From: an uncultured Agathobaculum sp.
GTDB taxonomy: Bacteria > Bacillota > Clostridia > Oscillospirales > Butyricicoccaceae
Reading direction: 5' to 3'
NCBI RefSeq assembly: GCF_944384695.1
Contig: NZ_CALWUQ010000004.1
Span: 1 to 52,216, forward strand
Length of the DNA: 52,216 nt
Both the position numbers and the translations under genes were made by a program. A model generated the notes under the pieces. It was not told the origin of the DNA and did not search any database. It saw only the letters and a program-made list of their open reading frames with translations. Shown here piece after piece: positions 9,336 to 17,831 of this stretch (its first letter is position 1; every line of letters begins with the position of its first letter).

Positions 9336-11309
9336 TTAGTCCTGTCGCAGCTGGAAACCGGCGATCAGAGATTTGAGCATCTCAGACTGGCCGGACAATT
9401 CTTCACTTGCTGCCGCGGACTCTTCCGCAGTAGCGGAATTCGTCTGCACAACGCTGGAGATTTGGTCAATGCCCTGCGTAATCTGAACAATCGAATCGGT
9501 TTCACGCTGAACCGCAGCCGCAACTTCATCCATACCGGTTACTGCAACGCCTGCCGATTCCATTACACTGCCGACCGCTTCGCTAACCTTCTGCATCATA
9601 CCAACGCCTTCGTTGACTGCGCCGATAGATTTCTCAATCAGGTCCTTTGTGGCCTTGGCTGCCTGATCCGACTTGTGCGCCAAATTACGAACCTCATCCG
9701 CAACGACTGCAAAGCCCTTGCCCGCTGCGCCTGCGCGCGCTGCCTCAACCGCCGCGTTGAGCGCCAGAATATTGGTCTGGAACGCGATATTTTCGATAGT
9801 AGAAATGATCTTGCTGATTTCCTGCGAAGATTCGGAAATATTGCTCATCGCATTTCCAAGCGTTGCAATATGCTCGCTGCTTGCAGTGAGTTCTGCACCC
9901 GCATTATCTGCCGCTTCTTTTGCCTGCTTCGCCAACTCAGCAGTGCGCTGGCTGTCTGTCGAGATATCGTTGATGGTTGCCGAAAGTTCTTCCACCGCGC
10001 TTGCCTGTTCGGTTGCACCCTGTGCCAACGACTGCGCACCGGAAGAAACCTGCTCTGCACCCGCGGAAACCTGAGCAGATGCCGTATTGATCTGTGCCAT
10101 CGTATTGCTGAGTTCGTGACTAATCTTGTCCATGTAAGTGTACAGCATCTCATAGTCACCGACATAGAACTCCCGGCTCTTGGAATGTACATTGAGATTG
10201 CCGCTTGACATTTCTTCCAACTGGAATACCATGTCGCCAATCAGATCCTGCAAGTTTTCCACAATCTGTCTGGTCTGATCCGCCAGCTTTCGGGTTTCGT
10301 CCTTGGTGTTGATCTCCGGCACCGGAGAGGAAAGGTCGCCCTCGCTCAGCAGGTGGATACGATCTGCACACTGCTGAATCGGCTTACCAATTGCCACAGC
10401 CAGACGAATCGAAATAAAGATGCCAATCAGAACGACCACAACAATCAGAATACCGACGATAATTGCGGCCGTATAAACCGCGCCCATAAAGTCGTCTTCC
10501 GGAGTTGCCACGCCGATACTCCAACCATCCGTATTGTTGACCGGCGCATAGGCCAGCAGCTTGGTGGTACCATTGATGGTATACTGTCCAACGCCGCTAT
10601 TGCCCGCCCGCATTTCTGCGACATAAATAGCAAGCTGCGCCAACGAGGGATCTGCCTGTGCTTCTTGTTCAATATTCTGCGTCGAAACCGTATCCATCGT
10701 GATATCCGCGATGGTAGTACCGGTCTTATCAATCATAAACGCTTCACTGTTCTCACTCACATGAATGGAGCTCATGATATCATTGAGGAAGGTCTCCACC
10801 GGCACGAAATACACAACGCCAACAATGGGCTTGGTGCTATCGCCGTCCTGATATACCGGCGCTGCAACCAAAATGGAAAGCTCACCGGTCACCTTGCTCA
10901 CCGTAGGAGTAGAAACAAAGCTTTCTCCCGCCTTGGCACGCAGGAAATACTCTCGATCCGAATAGTTGTTCCCATCAAAATAGCTGTTGCCCTGCATATC
11001 CAACAGATTGCCACGGGTCATATTATTATTCTTTGCCAGCTGATCAATATATGCCTCTTTTTCTTCCAGAGTGGCATCCTCGCGGCTCAAAATTTCACTT
11101 TGTCCCGCCAAACTGGCTACTTCAATGTAAGAAAGCAATTCATATTCCACACGGCCCGCAGCGATTTCCGCAGTGCCTTCCATCGCCGTCTGCAGCATGG
11201 AATTCGAACTTCGCAGATTTAACGCGATGCTGACGCCACCGACAACCAGCATGCCTAGCACGACTGTGATTATCATGCCCAGCATTATTTTCCCTTTCAC
11301 ACTCTTCAT
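9336..11309 (-). CDS. methyl-accepting chemotaxis protein with extracellular Cache domain
   Basis: The 657-residue chemoreceptor has a first membrane helix at about residues 8-30 and a roughly 240-residue extracellular sensor with dCache features ([13 protein letters not shown], then [13 protein letters not shown] and IVGVVYFV). A second membrane helix at about 281-305 is followed by a HAMP domain and a cytoplasmic four-helix signalling hairpin with the conserved tip [11 protein letters not shown]. The Asp that marks amino-acid-binding Cache domains is replaced by Tyr (GVVYF), so the ligand is unknown. It ends in LRQD without a CheB/CheR tether. The SD AAGGGTG precedes the ATG, and a sigma-28-like promoter is upstream. 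Confidence 0.93.
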   Translation of the reverse strand: MKSVKGKIMLGMIITVVLGMLVVGGVSIALNLRSSNSMLQTAMEGTAEIAAGRVEYELLSYIEVASLAGQSEILSREDATLEEKEAYIDQLAKNNNMTRGNLLDMQGNSYFDGNNYSDREYFLRAKAGESFVSTPTVSKVTGELSILVAAPVYQDGDSTKPIVGVVYFVPVETFLNDIMSSIHVSENSEAFMIDKTGTTIADITMDTVSTQNIEQEAQADPSLAQLAIYVAEMRAGNSGVGQYTINGTTKLLAYAPVNNTDGWSIGVATPEDDFMGAVYTAAIIVGILIVVVVLIGIFISIRLAVAIGKPIQQCADRIHLLSEGDLSSPVPEINTKDETRKLADQTRQIVENLQDLIGDMVFQLEEMSSGNLNVHSKSREFYVGDYEMLYTYMDKISHELSNTMAQINTASAQVSAGAEQVSSGAQSLAQGATEQASAVEELSATINDISTDSQRTAELAKQAKEAADNAGAELTASSEHIATLGNAMSNISESSQEISKIISTIENIAFQTNILALNAAVEAARAGAAGKGFAVVADEVRNLAHKSDQAAKATKDLIEKSIGAVNEGVGMMQKVSEAVGSVMESAGVAVTGMDEVAAAVQRETDSIVQITQGIDQISSVVQTNSATAEESAAASEELSGQSEMLKSLIAGFQLRQD

Positions 11310-11359
11310 TTCATAATCACCCTTTTTACCTTCATAGCATAATAAGCAATATATTTTTT

Positions 11360-11386
11360 ATATCGTCAGATTTTGGATTAAATTAA
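11360..11386 (-). promoter_or_regulatory. sigma-28-like promoter of the Cache chemoreceptor gene
   Basis: Minus strand: TTAA (11383-11386), 15 bases, GACGATAT (11360-11367). The -10 sequence is identical to that of the neighbouring SLH gene. The predicted transcript starts about 44 bases before the ATG at 11309. Confidence 0.65.
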
Positions 11387-11464
11387 CGACAGTTTTCGAT
11401 TTTTTCACTATTTTGTTTTTCTGTTTCTTTTTTCCGGATATGATGTTTTTTTGCAGGTTTTCCC

Positions 11465-11493
11465 TTGCGTTTCCATGCAAAAACATGTACTAT
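11465..11493 (+). promoter_or_regulatory. sigma-A-type promoter of the lipoprotein gene
   Basis: TTGCGT (11465-11470), 17 bases, TACTAT (11488-11493). Transcription would start near 11500, giving a leader of only about 27-37 bases that contains the AAAGGAG site. It is divergent from the sigma-28-like promoter of the chemoreceptor. Confidence 0.6.
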
Positions 11494-11536
11494 TATTACA
11501 GTCAAAACTATTTCAAAGGAGAATCAATGAAAGCGG

Positions 11537-12619
11537 ATGAAAAAAAACGGATTATTATTGCTTTCCCTCATCCTGTGTACGCTGCTCTCTGCCTGCGGCG
11601 ATAAGGGTGAATCGACCGATGATCTTCTCGCTTACTATACGTTTGAAGGCGATACCATCCCCTCTATCGAGCAATTCATAACCGATGAAACCGGCGGACG
11701 CTTGGTCGCAACACTCAGTCCGGACGCATCGGGAGAATCCGGTGAGCAAAGCACATCTGATGAAACGGACGAACAGGAGACCGCTGACAGTGCAAGCGAG
11801 GAAGACACCGGAGACTCCGGCGAGGCAACCGAGACCCAGAACTACCTTTCCTATGACTATCAGCAGTTTACGCAAGGCCAACCGGCTTCCATCGCACAAT
11901 CATATGTTGCACTTCTGGAAGGCGACGATATTGCGCTTCATGTGGAAGGAGAAGACGAACCTACATTTGACAGCGACAGTGGTTCCGTCACGTTGATTCG
12001 TCAGGCAGTGGCAACCGACAGCAGCGGCGCGCCGCAGACAAAGGACACTGCCACCGCCTCCGATGAGACGGACGCAGAGGCGGATGCTGAATCTGAGGAC
12101 GGCGAAACGGACGAAGAGACAGCTGCTGAGGACACCACGCTACTTCCCTATTCCGACTATGAGCAGGATACGCAAATGCGTTTTCGTGTCCGTATCGACT
12201 GGACGCCTACCAGTTGCCTGATTACGCTGGATAAAACCCCAGGCGAAGATTTCGTTACCTCTTTGCAAGAGGCCGGTACATTCCTATCCTTTTCCGGCGC
12301 AAAGGCACTGATGAGCACAGTCACACCGGCGGAAATTGGCCTGCCGGGAGAATCTATGTCCGAATACAGCCTTAAGCCCGGCCCGGGCTTTGTTATGGTG
12401 GATGGACAGGCATGCTTGACCGTGTATGTATATGGCAAGAATTCGGTCGGCACCAATTCCCTGATGGGAACTTATTTTATTTCCTCGGATTGCACGACTT
12501 TGTACCATCAAATCGGCGAGACCTCCAATGAGGTGGAGGAAATCCAATTCCCTGACGATATTCCTGACGATTTGCCTACCGAAGGCGAAACCGCAGTGAA
12601 AACCGAGCCAACACCTTGA
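11537..12619 (+). CDS. acidic lipoprotein of unknown function
   Basis: The 360-residue protein has a classic lipoprotein signal, MKKNGLLLLSLILCTLLSAC, with the lipobox LSAC at residues 17-20, so it should be anchored outside the membrane. Two Asp/Glu/Thr/Ser-rich low-complexity stretches (about 55-95 and 155-195) flank a folded segment. The C-terminal half (MRFRVRIDWTPTSCLITLDK onward) looks globular. I recognise no family. The start is odd. The AAAGGAG site (11515-11521) is ideally spaced for the ATG at 11527, which is in another frame and encodes only 25 residues. The lipoprotein ATG at 11537 is 15 bases away and is followed by an A8 run. See findings. Confidence 0.8.
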   Translation: MKKNGLLLLSLILCTLLSACGDKGESTDDLLAYYTFEGDTIPSIEQFITDETGGRLVATLSPDASGESGEQSTSDETDEQETADSASEEDTGDSGEATETQNYLSYDYQQFTQGQPASIAQSYVALLEGDDIALHVEGEDEPTFDSDSGSVTLIRQAVATDSSGAPQTKDTATASDETDAEADAESEDGETDEETAAEDTTLLPYSDYEQDTQMRFRVRIDWTPTSCLITLDKTPGEDFVTSLQEAGTFLSFSGAKALMSTVTPAEIGLPGESMSEYSLKPGPGFVMVDGQACLTVYVYGKNSVGTNSLMGTYFISSDCTTLYHQIGETSNEVEEIQFPDDIPDDLPTEGETAVKTEPTP

Positions 12620-12626
12620 AGAATGA

Positions 12627-12662
12627 TAAAAAAAGAACGGCACCGCGGTGCCGCTCTTTTTT
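12627..12662. terminator. bidirectional terminator between lipoprotein and yjfB-like gene
   Basis: A perfect palindrome, CGGCACC-GC-GGTGCCG (12638-12653), is flanked by A-rich sequence on the left and T6 on the right. It serves the plus-strand lipoprotein gene ending at 12619 and the minus-strand gene ending at 12661. Confidence 0.85.
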
Positions 12663-12837
12663 ATGCATATGTGTCAATGACCTGTCCCATGCCGGAAGTA
12701 TCCGGAAGCATTTCCAGCATTTCTTGTGCCGCCAATTCCGTGGAGTCCATTGCTTTCTTGGCCACTGAGAGCGAAACACTCTGCTGAAGCTGCGCCGCAT
12801 GCATGTTCATCGACACAGCAGCAATGCTATCCATCAT
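12661..12837 (-). CDS. yjfB: YjfB-family putative motility protein
   Basis: This 58-residue protein has the YjfB pattern: MDSIAAVSMNMHAAQLQQSV, then VAKKAMDS and a C-terminal helix with MLEMLPD. The family is small, of unknown mechanism, and in Bacillus belongs to the sigma-D (sigma-28) motility regulon. A longer in-frame reading to 12924 exists, but GGGAGGTGG lies six bases before the ATG at 12837 (nine before a second ATG at 12834). A sigma-28-like promoter stands upstream, in keeping with the family. Confidence 0.8.
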   Translation of the reverse strand: MMDSIAAVSMNMHAAQLQQSVSLSVAKKAMDSTELAAQEMLEMLPDTSGMGQVIDTYA

Positions 12838-12890
12838 TCCAAGCCACCTCCCTTTGCATTTGCGACCCATTGCTTGAATCGCTATTGTTA

Positions 12891-12917
12891 GTATCGACCG
12901 TACAAACATCACAGTTA
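12891..12917 (-). promoter_or_regulatory. sigma-28-like promoter of the yjfB-like gene
   Basis: Minus strand: TAAC (12914-12917), 15 bases, GTCGATAC (12891-12898). It is preceded by ACG, making ACGGTCGATA, a string repeated before the 3D protein gene and in near form before the third chemoreceptor. It lies just inside and beyond the end of the 3D gene, and the transcript would begin about 47 bases before the ATG. Confidence 0.65.
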
Positions 12918-12927
12918 ATACCATACA

Positions 12928-14133
12928 TCAATCTTTCAAAATGTATACTTTCGCAGGACGAACGCCAAAATCGGTCGCCTCATCTCCTGTCATAAAAAAC
13001 AAATCAATTTTAGCTCCCTTAATCAGCCCTCCGGTATCTTCCGCAAGCCCCGGCCCATAGGACCACGACTGGTCCCCGCCGTCCGATACCACATACAGCC
13101 GACTGCCCAGCGGAATCACGCGCGGGTCAACCGCAATCGTTCCATATTGTGTTACCGTACCGGATGCGGTGATTTCACCGCCGTCCTCTACCCGATGATA
13201 GGCCGTTGCGGTGACATCAATCACTGCCGTATATTCATAGCTTGAACCATCACCTGCTGTGATGATTTTATTCTCTGTATCATCGTCAATCCCTGCCGGA
13301 ACAGACCAGACCTGTGAACGGCCCGCAGTAGACAGCCCGTTCTCATCCGTGCTTTCCGTTTGGGTTGTCTGGGGCAAGGTCTGATTGCTTGCCGTTGTCT
13401 GGGACTCTGCGGAAACCGCCTGCTCCTCCTGCTCGTTCTGTGCAATACGGATTCCCTGCTTGACGATACAGTTTACCGGGAGTTTTACTTCTTCCTCGTT
13501 GACGACTTCGCGGGAAACCTCTTCCCCATCATGTTCTTCTACCCGATATTGAATGCTTTTTTCTCCATTTTCGCCATATCGCGCAATTTCCTGCTCTCCT
13601 TTGAGCATCTGGCTGTCATATTGCACTTCAACCGAAAACGGAATCTCTTCGGTTTCAGTTTCCGTTGTAAAGGTGACTCGTGTTAACGTAATCTGGCTGC
13701 TTTCCGACAGCCAATCATCCACATCCGGCGTGACAATATCATCGCTGCCAACGCTGATGCCGTTCGCCTCCAACAGCTCCCCAACCGTGCAAGGTGCCGT
13801 GCGTATAGTCAATGTTTGTTCACTGGTTTGAATCGACACATCAAAGGTTTCTTTGAGCGTTAAATAGACAATACCATCATCATCCTTACGATTGACCACC
13901 TCCACATTGCGGAATCCTGCTTTGCTGCAAGCCTCTTCCACGGAACCGGGATAAAGCCGCACAGTCTCATATCGTTCGCCGTCCGTCATCACATATGTGC
14001 AGGCCGCACTGCGGATAATAAGGATCCGCAATATGCCAAAAACCACTAAGCAGGTAATTGCAGCCAATATAACAAACAGCTTGAGATCGATTTTCCTCCT
14101 GCGAGGCTCTTTTCTGCTGCGCGCTTGCTCCAA
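12928..14133 (-). CDS. cell-wall protein with DUF348, G5 and 3D domains (YabE/resuscitation type)
   Basis: The 401-residue protein has a basic N-terminus and one membrane anchor at about residues 20-42. Two DUF348-like repeats follow (about 48-90 and 95-150), then a G5 domain (about 152-225), a Gln/Thr/Ser-rich linker and a C-terminal 3D domain (about 300-401). The 3D domain keeps its three aspartates (AVDPRVIP, AEDTGG, AKIDLFF). 3D proteins fold like MltA lytic transglycosylases and act on peptidoglycan. The start is a TTG at 14133 with a GGGGGAGGCGG ribosome site. A sigma-28-like promoter ties this putative wall hydrolase to motility. Confidence 0.88.
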   Translation of the reverse strand: MEQARSRKEPRRRKIDLKLFVILAAITCLVVFGILRILIIRSAACTYVMTDGERYETVRLYPGSVEEACSKAGFRNVEVVNRKDDDGIVYLTLKETFDVSIQTSEQTLTIRTAPCTVGELLEANGISVGSDDIVTPDVDDWLSESSQITLTRVTFTTETETEEIPFSVEVQYDSQMLKGEQEIARYGENGEKSIQYRVEEHDGEEVSREVVNEEEVKLPVNCIVKQGIRIAQNEQEEQAVSAESQTTASNQTLPQTTQTESTDENGLSTAGRSQVWSVPAGIDDDTENKIITAGDGSSYEYTAVIDVTATAYHRVEDGGEITASGTVTQYGTIAVDPRVIPLGSRLYVVSDGGDQSWSYGPGLAEDTGGLIKGAKIDLFFMTGDEATDFGVRPAKVYILKD

Positions 14134-14180
14134 TACGATTCCGCCTCCCCCAAGTCTGTAAATACAATTAATCTTTATAT

Positions 14181-14207
14181 ATATCGACCGTCTCTTTGTT
14201 TACCTAA
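14181..14207 (-). promoter_or_regulatory. sigma-28-like promoter of the 3D-domain protein gene
   Basis: Minus strand: TTAG (14204-14207), 15 bases, GTCGATAT (14181-14188). The -10 box has one mismatch to GCCGATAT and the -35 is weak. The upstream ACGGTCGATA string is shared with the yjfB-like promoter. The start codon is about 41 bases past the predicted transcription start. Confidence 0.5.
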
Positions 14208-14290
14208 CATTTTTATTGCCAAATCTGGCGGTGCCGCTTTTCTATCTGTCAAAAACCTGCATTGATTCTACTTTGGCATTGCATTTCCAA

Positions 14291-14330
14291 AAAATTTGTG
14301 CGCCCTGTACCATCGCAGGGCGCACAAAAA
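14291..14330 (-). terminator. terminator of the fliD-to-cheY transcript
   Basis: A perfect 13-base-pair stem (TTTGTGCGCCCTG paired with CAGGGCGCACAAA, 8-base loop, 14295-14328) lies about 20 bases past the cheY stop. Read leftward it is followed by a run of T. It marks the end of the long minus-strand operon from fliD. Confidence 0.9.
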
Positions 14331-14348
14331 ACTCATCAACCTATTTTA

Positions 14349-14717
14349 TTATGCATCACGCAGCACATTCGACATAGACTCCAAAATCTGGTTGCGCTCG
14401 AACGGCTTATAAACAAAGCCCTTCACGCCGACGTCGTTTGCCTCATTGATGGTTTCGTCATATGCCAGCGAGGAAACCATCAGAATGCGGGCATGCGGAT
14501 GCTCCTTTAACAACTGACGCGCCGTCTCCAATCCATCTATGCCCGGCATAAGAATGTCCATTGTCACAATATCCGGCTCAATTTCACCGTATTTCTCCAA
14601 AGCCTCTTCACCGCTTTGACAGCATGCAACAATCTGATATTCCGTATCCGCTAAAATCCTTTTTAGTTGCAACTGAACGATGCGAGAATCGTCTACTACC
14701 ATAACTCGCTTTGACAT
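14349..14717 (-). CDS. cheY: CheY-type single-domain response regulator
   Basis: The 122-residue receiver has all catalytic residues: acidic pair Asp9-Asp10, phospho-acceptor Asp54 (IVTMDILMPG), Ser82/83 in place of Thr, and Lys104 (VYKPF). It carries no output domain. It is coupled to the CheX-type phosphatase gene 44 bases upstream and follows a chemoreceptor gene, so it is probably the motor-controlling CheY. A stand-alone CheY paralogue elsewhere in the genome cannot be excluded. Confidence 0.9.
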   Translation of the reverse strand: MSKRVMVVDDSRIVQLQLKRILADTEYQIVACCQSGEEALEKYGEIEPDIVTMDILMPGIDGLETARQLLKEHPHARILMVSSLAYDETINEANDVGVKGFVYKPFERNQILESMSNVLRDA

Positions 14718-14761
14718 ATATAGTACAGCTCCTTTTTACTTTTCATCTGCAAAAAGCCGAT

Positions 14762-15220
14762 TCATGCAGAAATCAATTGATGAATGAGTTGTGCACTTTC
14801 GTTATGATCACTCGCATAATTGATAATGCCCTGTGTCCCTTCCTCCTCCGTCGGGACATAACGTCCCATATAAAACACTGGTATCCGGAACCGGGATGGA
14901 CTATGCGAAATACGATACAACCCGGCAACAATCTGTCCGCAGATCACATTAAAATATTCTTTTACAAGGTCCTCAAAATCATTTGGATCTACCGTATCTT
15001 CCTGCATGATATAGCGTGCCAGACGAACTAAAAAAGTGGTGTCAGCACACAATATCAAAGTGCCTTGATAGCTTCCTTCAAACGTCGTATATACCGTACA
15101 CATATCGCTGGAAAGTATGGTATCCCGCTTACAAAGGCAAATACCACCTATGCGCTTGGTCATATCCTGCATTACCTGATCCAAAACATTCTGAATCTCT
15201 GTTTGCGTGAGCGCGCTCAA
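14762..15220 (-). CDS. cheX: CheX-like CheY-P phosphatase
   Basis: This protein of about 152 residues has the CheC/CheX fold pattern: a beta strand pair (GSYQGTLILCAD), then EDLVKEYFNVICGQIVAGLY, which matches the ExxN...G phosphatase motif (Glu and Asn reach the acyl phosphate of CheY). An in-frame reading extends to 15343. However, a near-perfect ribosome site, TAGGAGGT, lies six bases before the TTG at 15220, and that start restores the CheX family length. It sits just upstream of cheY. The hydrolysis role is family knowledge. Confidence 0.75.
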   Translation of the reverse strand: MSALTQTEIQNVLDQVMQDMTKRIGGICLCKRDTILSSDMCTVYTTFEGSYQGTLILCADTTFLVRLARYIMQEDTVDPNDFEDLVKEYFNVICGQIVAGLYRISHSPSRFRIPVFYMGRYVPTEEEGTQGIINYASDHNESAQLIHQLISA

Positions 15221-15500
15221 CGTACTACCTCCTATTTTCTGGATACCTTTCTCTATCCCTGCAACATACCCTGTTCGCGTTTCCCCTTCATGCATTGCAT
15301 TGACACACGACAAAAATACAAACCGAGCAAGGTCGGCATACACTGGAAAGCCGCAGCATACAGCCTAAGCCAGAACCTCCGCGCTGCCGATTGACAAAGC
15401 ATCATTCAGCCCACACGCTCAGGCCGTAGTATACCGTTAAGCTTTCTATACACTTACATTGACAGGGCGCTTATCACGCCATGTCGATTCATACCTTAGA
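15221..15500 (-). other. 280-base leader before cheX, with nested inverted repeats
   Basis: No gene is supported here. On the minus strand an outer pair TCGGCA/TGCCGA (15385-15390 with 15333-15338) encloses an inner pair CTGG/CCAG (15370-15373 with 15343-15346). This is a small branched fold of moderate strength. I cannot match it to a riboswitch family, and no clear promoter is seen. Part of it reads in frame with cheX, but the ribosome site argues against translation. Confidence 0.4.
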
Positions 15501-15995
15501 TCACTCGCTGCCGTTCTTGAGGAACGCTGCCAAGCGCTTATCTTCATGACGAATATGATTGATTAAGACGCTTGCCTGCGAATTGATCTCACCCAGATTT
15601 TTTACACTCGGACCATCCGTACGGATTTCATTTGCCAATTCGCGAATCTTCTGCTTGTAATTGACATGGAAATTATGATGCGGCTGATAATGCGGATAGT
15701 GGCTCTTTCGCTGCAAATCTTCCTCATCCGCAAAATGCTTATCAACATAATCTGCCAGAAAATCTGCGGTTTCTCCGATTTTGTTGCGGCCCTGACCCGA
15801 ACTGCACGCATCCATCAGATCATTGATCGCATCAAACAACATGCGGTGCTCGGAATCAATCAAATCGTTACCCGTTTCCAAATCCGGCGTAACCTCGTAT
15901 CTCTTAGTATTTACCCGGATCGTCGTAGTTTGAGAAAGAGGTGTGGTGGCTTTCTGGAAACCTCTCCCCCGATACGGGGGAGGAACCTCCTGCAT
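15501..15995 (-). CDS. hemerythrin domain, probably detached from the chemoreceptor before it
   Basis: The domain spans about residues 33-164 and has the di-iron ligands of bacterial hemerythrins: His50 (DSEHR), His87 and Glu91 (HFADEE), His106/His110 (HHNFH), His147 and Asp152 (HIRHED). Such domains bind oxygen reversibly. The reading frame overlaps the 3' end of the chemoreceptor by 92 bases. Its only ATG (15995) has no ribosome site, and there is no ATG, GTG or TTG near the true start of the domain ([12 protein letters not shown]). The first 30 residues look like chemoreceptor DNA read in the wrong frame. It is therefore either the broken C-terminal domain of a receptor-hemerythrin fusion, made by frameshift, or mis-sequenced. 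Confidence 0.7.
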   Translation of the reverse strand: MQEVPPPYRGRGFQKATTPLSQTTTIRVNTKRYEVTPDLETGNDLIDSEHRMLFDAINDLMDACSSGQGRNKIGETADFLADYVDKHFADEEDLQRKSHYPHYQPHHNFHVNYKQKIRELANEIRTDGPSVKNLGEINSQASVLINHIRHEDKRLAAFLKNGSE

Positions 15996-17790
15996 GAAAG
16001 CTGCCGCTGTTTACAGAAGTCGAGGGATTGCTGTCAAACGCCGGTGCCGCAGGCGCTTGATAATCAAACGACGGTGCCGATGTCAGCGCTGGTACTGCTG
16101 CCGGAGCGCTGTCCTCTTTGCCAACACGGAAAGAAGAGAAAAGCTGATGCAGCATATGCGCCTGCGAGGAAAGCTCCTGGCTGGCCGCTGCGGATTCCTC
16201 ACTGGTGGCGGAGTTCGTCTGCACAACCGTTGCAATTTGGTCAATGCCTTGCGTAATCTGCTCAATCGAATCAGATTCACGCGCCGCAGCCTCTGCAATC
16301 TGCGTAATCTTCTCAACCGCCTTGCTGGTCAACTCGGTGCTGGAAGTAATGGACTCCGCTGCTGCATGGGCAATGCTGGAGCCATTTTCCACTGCCTTAA
16401 TCGAATTCTCAATCAAAGCCGTAGTGTTCCTGGCTGCCTCCGCAGACTTGGAAGCAAGATTACGCACCTCATCGGCAACAACTGCAAAGCCCTTGCCTGC
16501 AGAACCCGCACGCGCCGCTTCCACTGCTGCATTGAGCGCCAGAATGTTGGTCTGGAAAGCAATATCCTCGATGGTCTTAATGATTTTGCTGATTTCCTGC
16601 GAAGTCGAGGTAATATCGTTCATTGCCTCAATCATCTGGGTCATCTGACCCTGGCTCTCCTCATTCTGCGAGCCTGCCATATCGGCATTTTCCTTTGCCG
16701 ACTTTGCAGCCTCCGCATTTTTGCGTGCTGCGGTTGCAATATCATTAATAGTAGCAGAGAGTTCTTCGACGGCACTTGCCTGCTCGGTAGCGCCCTGCGC
16801 CAAAGACTGCGCACCGGTAGACACCTGATCCGCACCGGATGCCACCTGATCCACCGATGCCTTGACATTGGCAATCATCTTACGCATCTGGCTGGTCAGC
16901 TGTGCCAGAGATTCCGTAATTGTGTGGAACGAGCCGGGCAACTCAACTTCGCAGTTAACGCTGAAGTCGCCATCGACCATTGCAGTCGTGATACGGGTAA
17001 TCTCATCGAAAGCAGAACCCAGCATCTGCTGAGTAGCACGGAGTGCGTCTGCCATATCGCCAAACTCATCGTTTGCTTCGTATGTAATCTGATGACTCAT
17101 ATCGCCATCGCGCATATCATTCAACACGTCTTTGGTCTCACGAAGCGGAATCAGAATCGAGCGAATCAAACGAGCTGCGAATGCAAGAACCAGAATCAGG
17201 AATACCACCAGCAACGCAACCATGAGAATCAACATGCGGGTGATTGACTGTCCCTGAGCCGTCTGGACCTCAGAAATTCTGCTGTCGATTGCCTGACTGA
17301 ACGTAATCGCCGCATCACGCAGTTCATTCAGTGCCGGCGTACATTCATTGACAAGGATATCCTTTGCCTCATCAAAGTCATCCTCTTCCAATGCACTGAG
17401 GATTTTGGGAATGACTTGCTCCCATGCAGTCACGGCATCCAGATAGCTCTGCTCCTTGCCGTCTTCCAGCATATAATGCTCTGCAACGTAATTCTGCGAT
17501 TCCGTCAATGCACTCAACGCATCATTCAGCTGAGATTCGTTGCTGCTATAATTGGTTTTGTCCGTATCAAGAACCATGTCGCGTGCAAAGCGCGCTGCTG
17601 TATTCACCTGTACACGGCAATTCATGATTTGATACTCAAGCTCAACCTCGTTATTCAGCAGATCCTCATATTTGCCGCGCATGGAAAATGCATTCGTCAG
17701 CGCAATCACAAGCAAGAGAACCGCCAAAATAACGGGGATCGCGAAGCCCAAGATTAGCCTCTGGTTGATTTTCATGTTCTTTAGTCGCAT
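15904..17790 (-). CDS. methyl-accepting chemotaxis protein, four-helix-bundle sensor
   Basis: The 628-residue chemoreceptor has a first membrane helix at about residues 12-34, an all-helical extracellular domain of about 150 residues of 4HB_MCP type, and a second membrane helix at about 188-212. HAMP, the signalling hairpin (tip [11 protein letters not shown]) and a Pro/Ser/Gly-rich linker follow, and it ends at DDPGKY. The linker DNA contains a strong hairpin (15964-15982). Directly after the stop, in another frame, a hemerythrin domain begins, which suggests a former DcrH-like oxygen-sensing receptor. GGGAGGAG stands nine bases before the ATG. It lies 41 bases after the ftsE-like gene, with no promoter seen between. 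Confidence 0.93.
   Translation of the reverse strand: MRLKNMKINQRLILGFAIPVILAVLLLVIALTNAFSMRGKYEDLLNNEVELEYQIMNCRVQVNTAARFARDMVLDTDKTNYSSNESQLNDALSALTESQNYVAEHYMLEDGKEQSYLDAVTAWEQVIPKILSALEEDDFDEAKDILVNECTPALNELRDAAITFSQAIDSRISEVQTAQGQSITRMLILMVALLVVFLILVLAFAARLIRSILIPLRETKDVLNDMRDGDMSHQITYEANDEFGDMADALRATQQMLGSAFDEITRITTAMVDGDFSVNCEVELPGSFHTITESLAQLTSQMRKMIANVKASVDQVASGADQVSTGAQSLAQGATEQASAVEELSATINDIATAARKNAEAAKSAKENADMAGSQNEESQGQMTQMIEAMNDITSTSQEISKIIKTIEDIAFQTNILALNAAVEAARAGSAGKGFAVVADEVRNLASKSAEAARNTTALIENSIKAVENGSSIAHAAAESITSSTELTSKAVEKITQIAEAAARESDSIEQITQGIDQIATVVQTNSATSEESAAASQELSSQAHMLHQLFSSFRVGKEDSAPAAVPALTSAPSFDYQAPAAPAFDSNPSTSVNSGSFHAGGSSPVSGERFPESHHTSFSNYDDPGKY
15964..15982. repeat. 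perfect GC-rich hairpin inside the chemoreceptor linker
   Basis: CTCCCCCG and CGGGGGAG pair over eight base pairs around a three-base loop, about 60 bases before the chemoreceptor stop codon. It contains a C5 and a G5 run and is not followed by a T-tract, so it is not a simple terminator. Confidence 0.7.
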
Positions 17791-17831
17791 ACCAAAGAGC
17801 TCCTCCCAACGTATATCTATATTTTATTTTT

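Noticed and set aside
15221..15500. c-di-GMP or other riboswitch in the cheX leader
   Set aside because: The conserved GCAAACC and GGGACGCAAAGC core strings of class I c-di-GMP riboswitches are not present on either strand. Only a generic inverted repeat remains.
17791..17831. Separate promoter for the second chemoreceptor
   Set aside because: An ACCGATTT string occurs at the end of the ftsE-like gene, but there is no -35 at the correct distance. Read-through from upstream is more likely.
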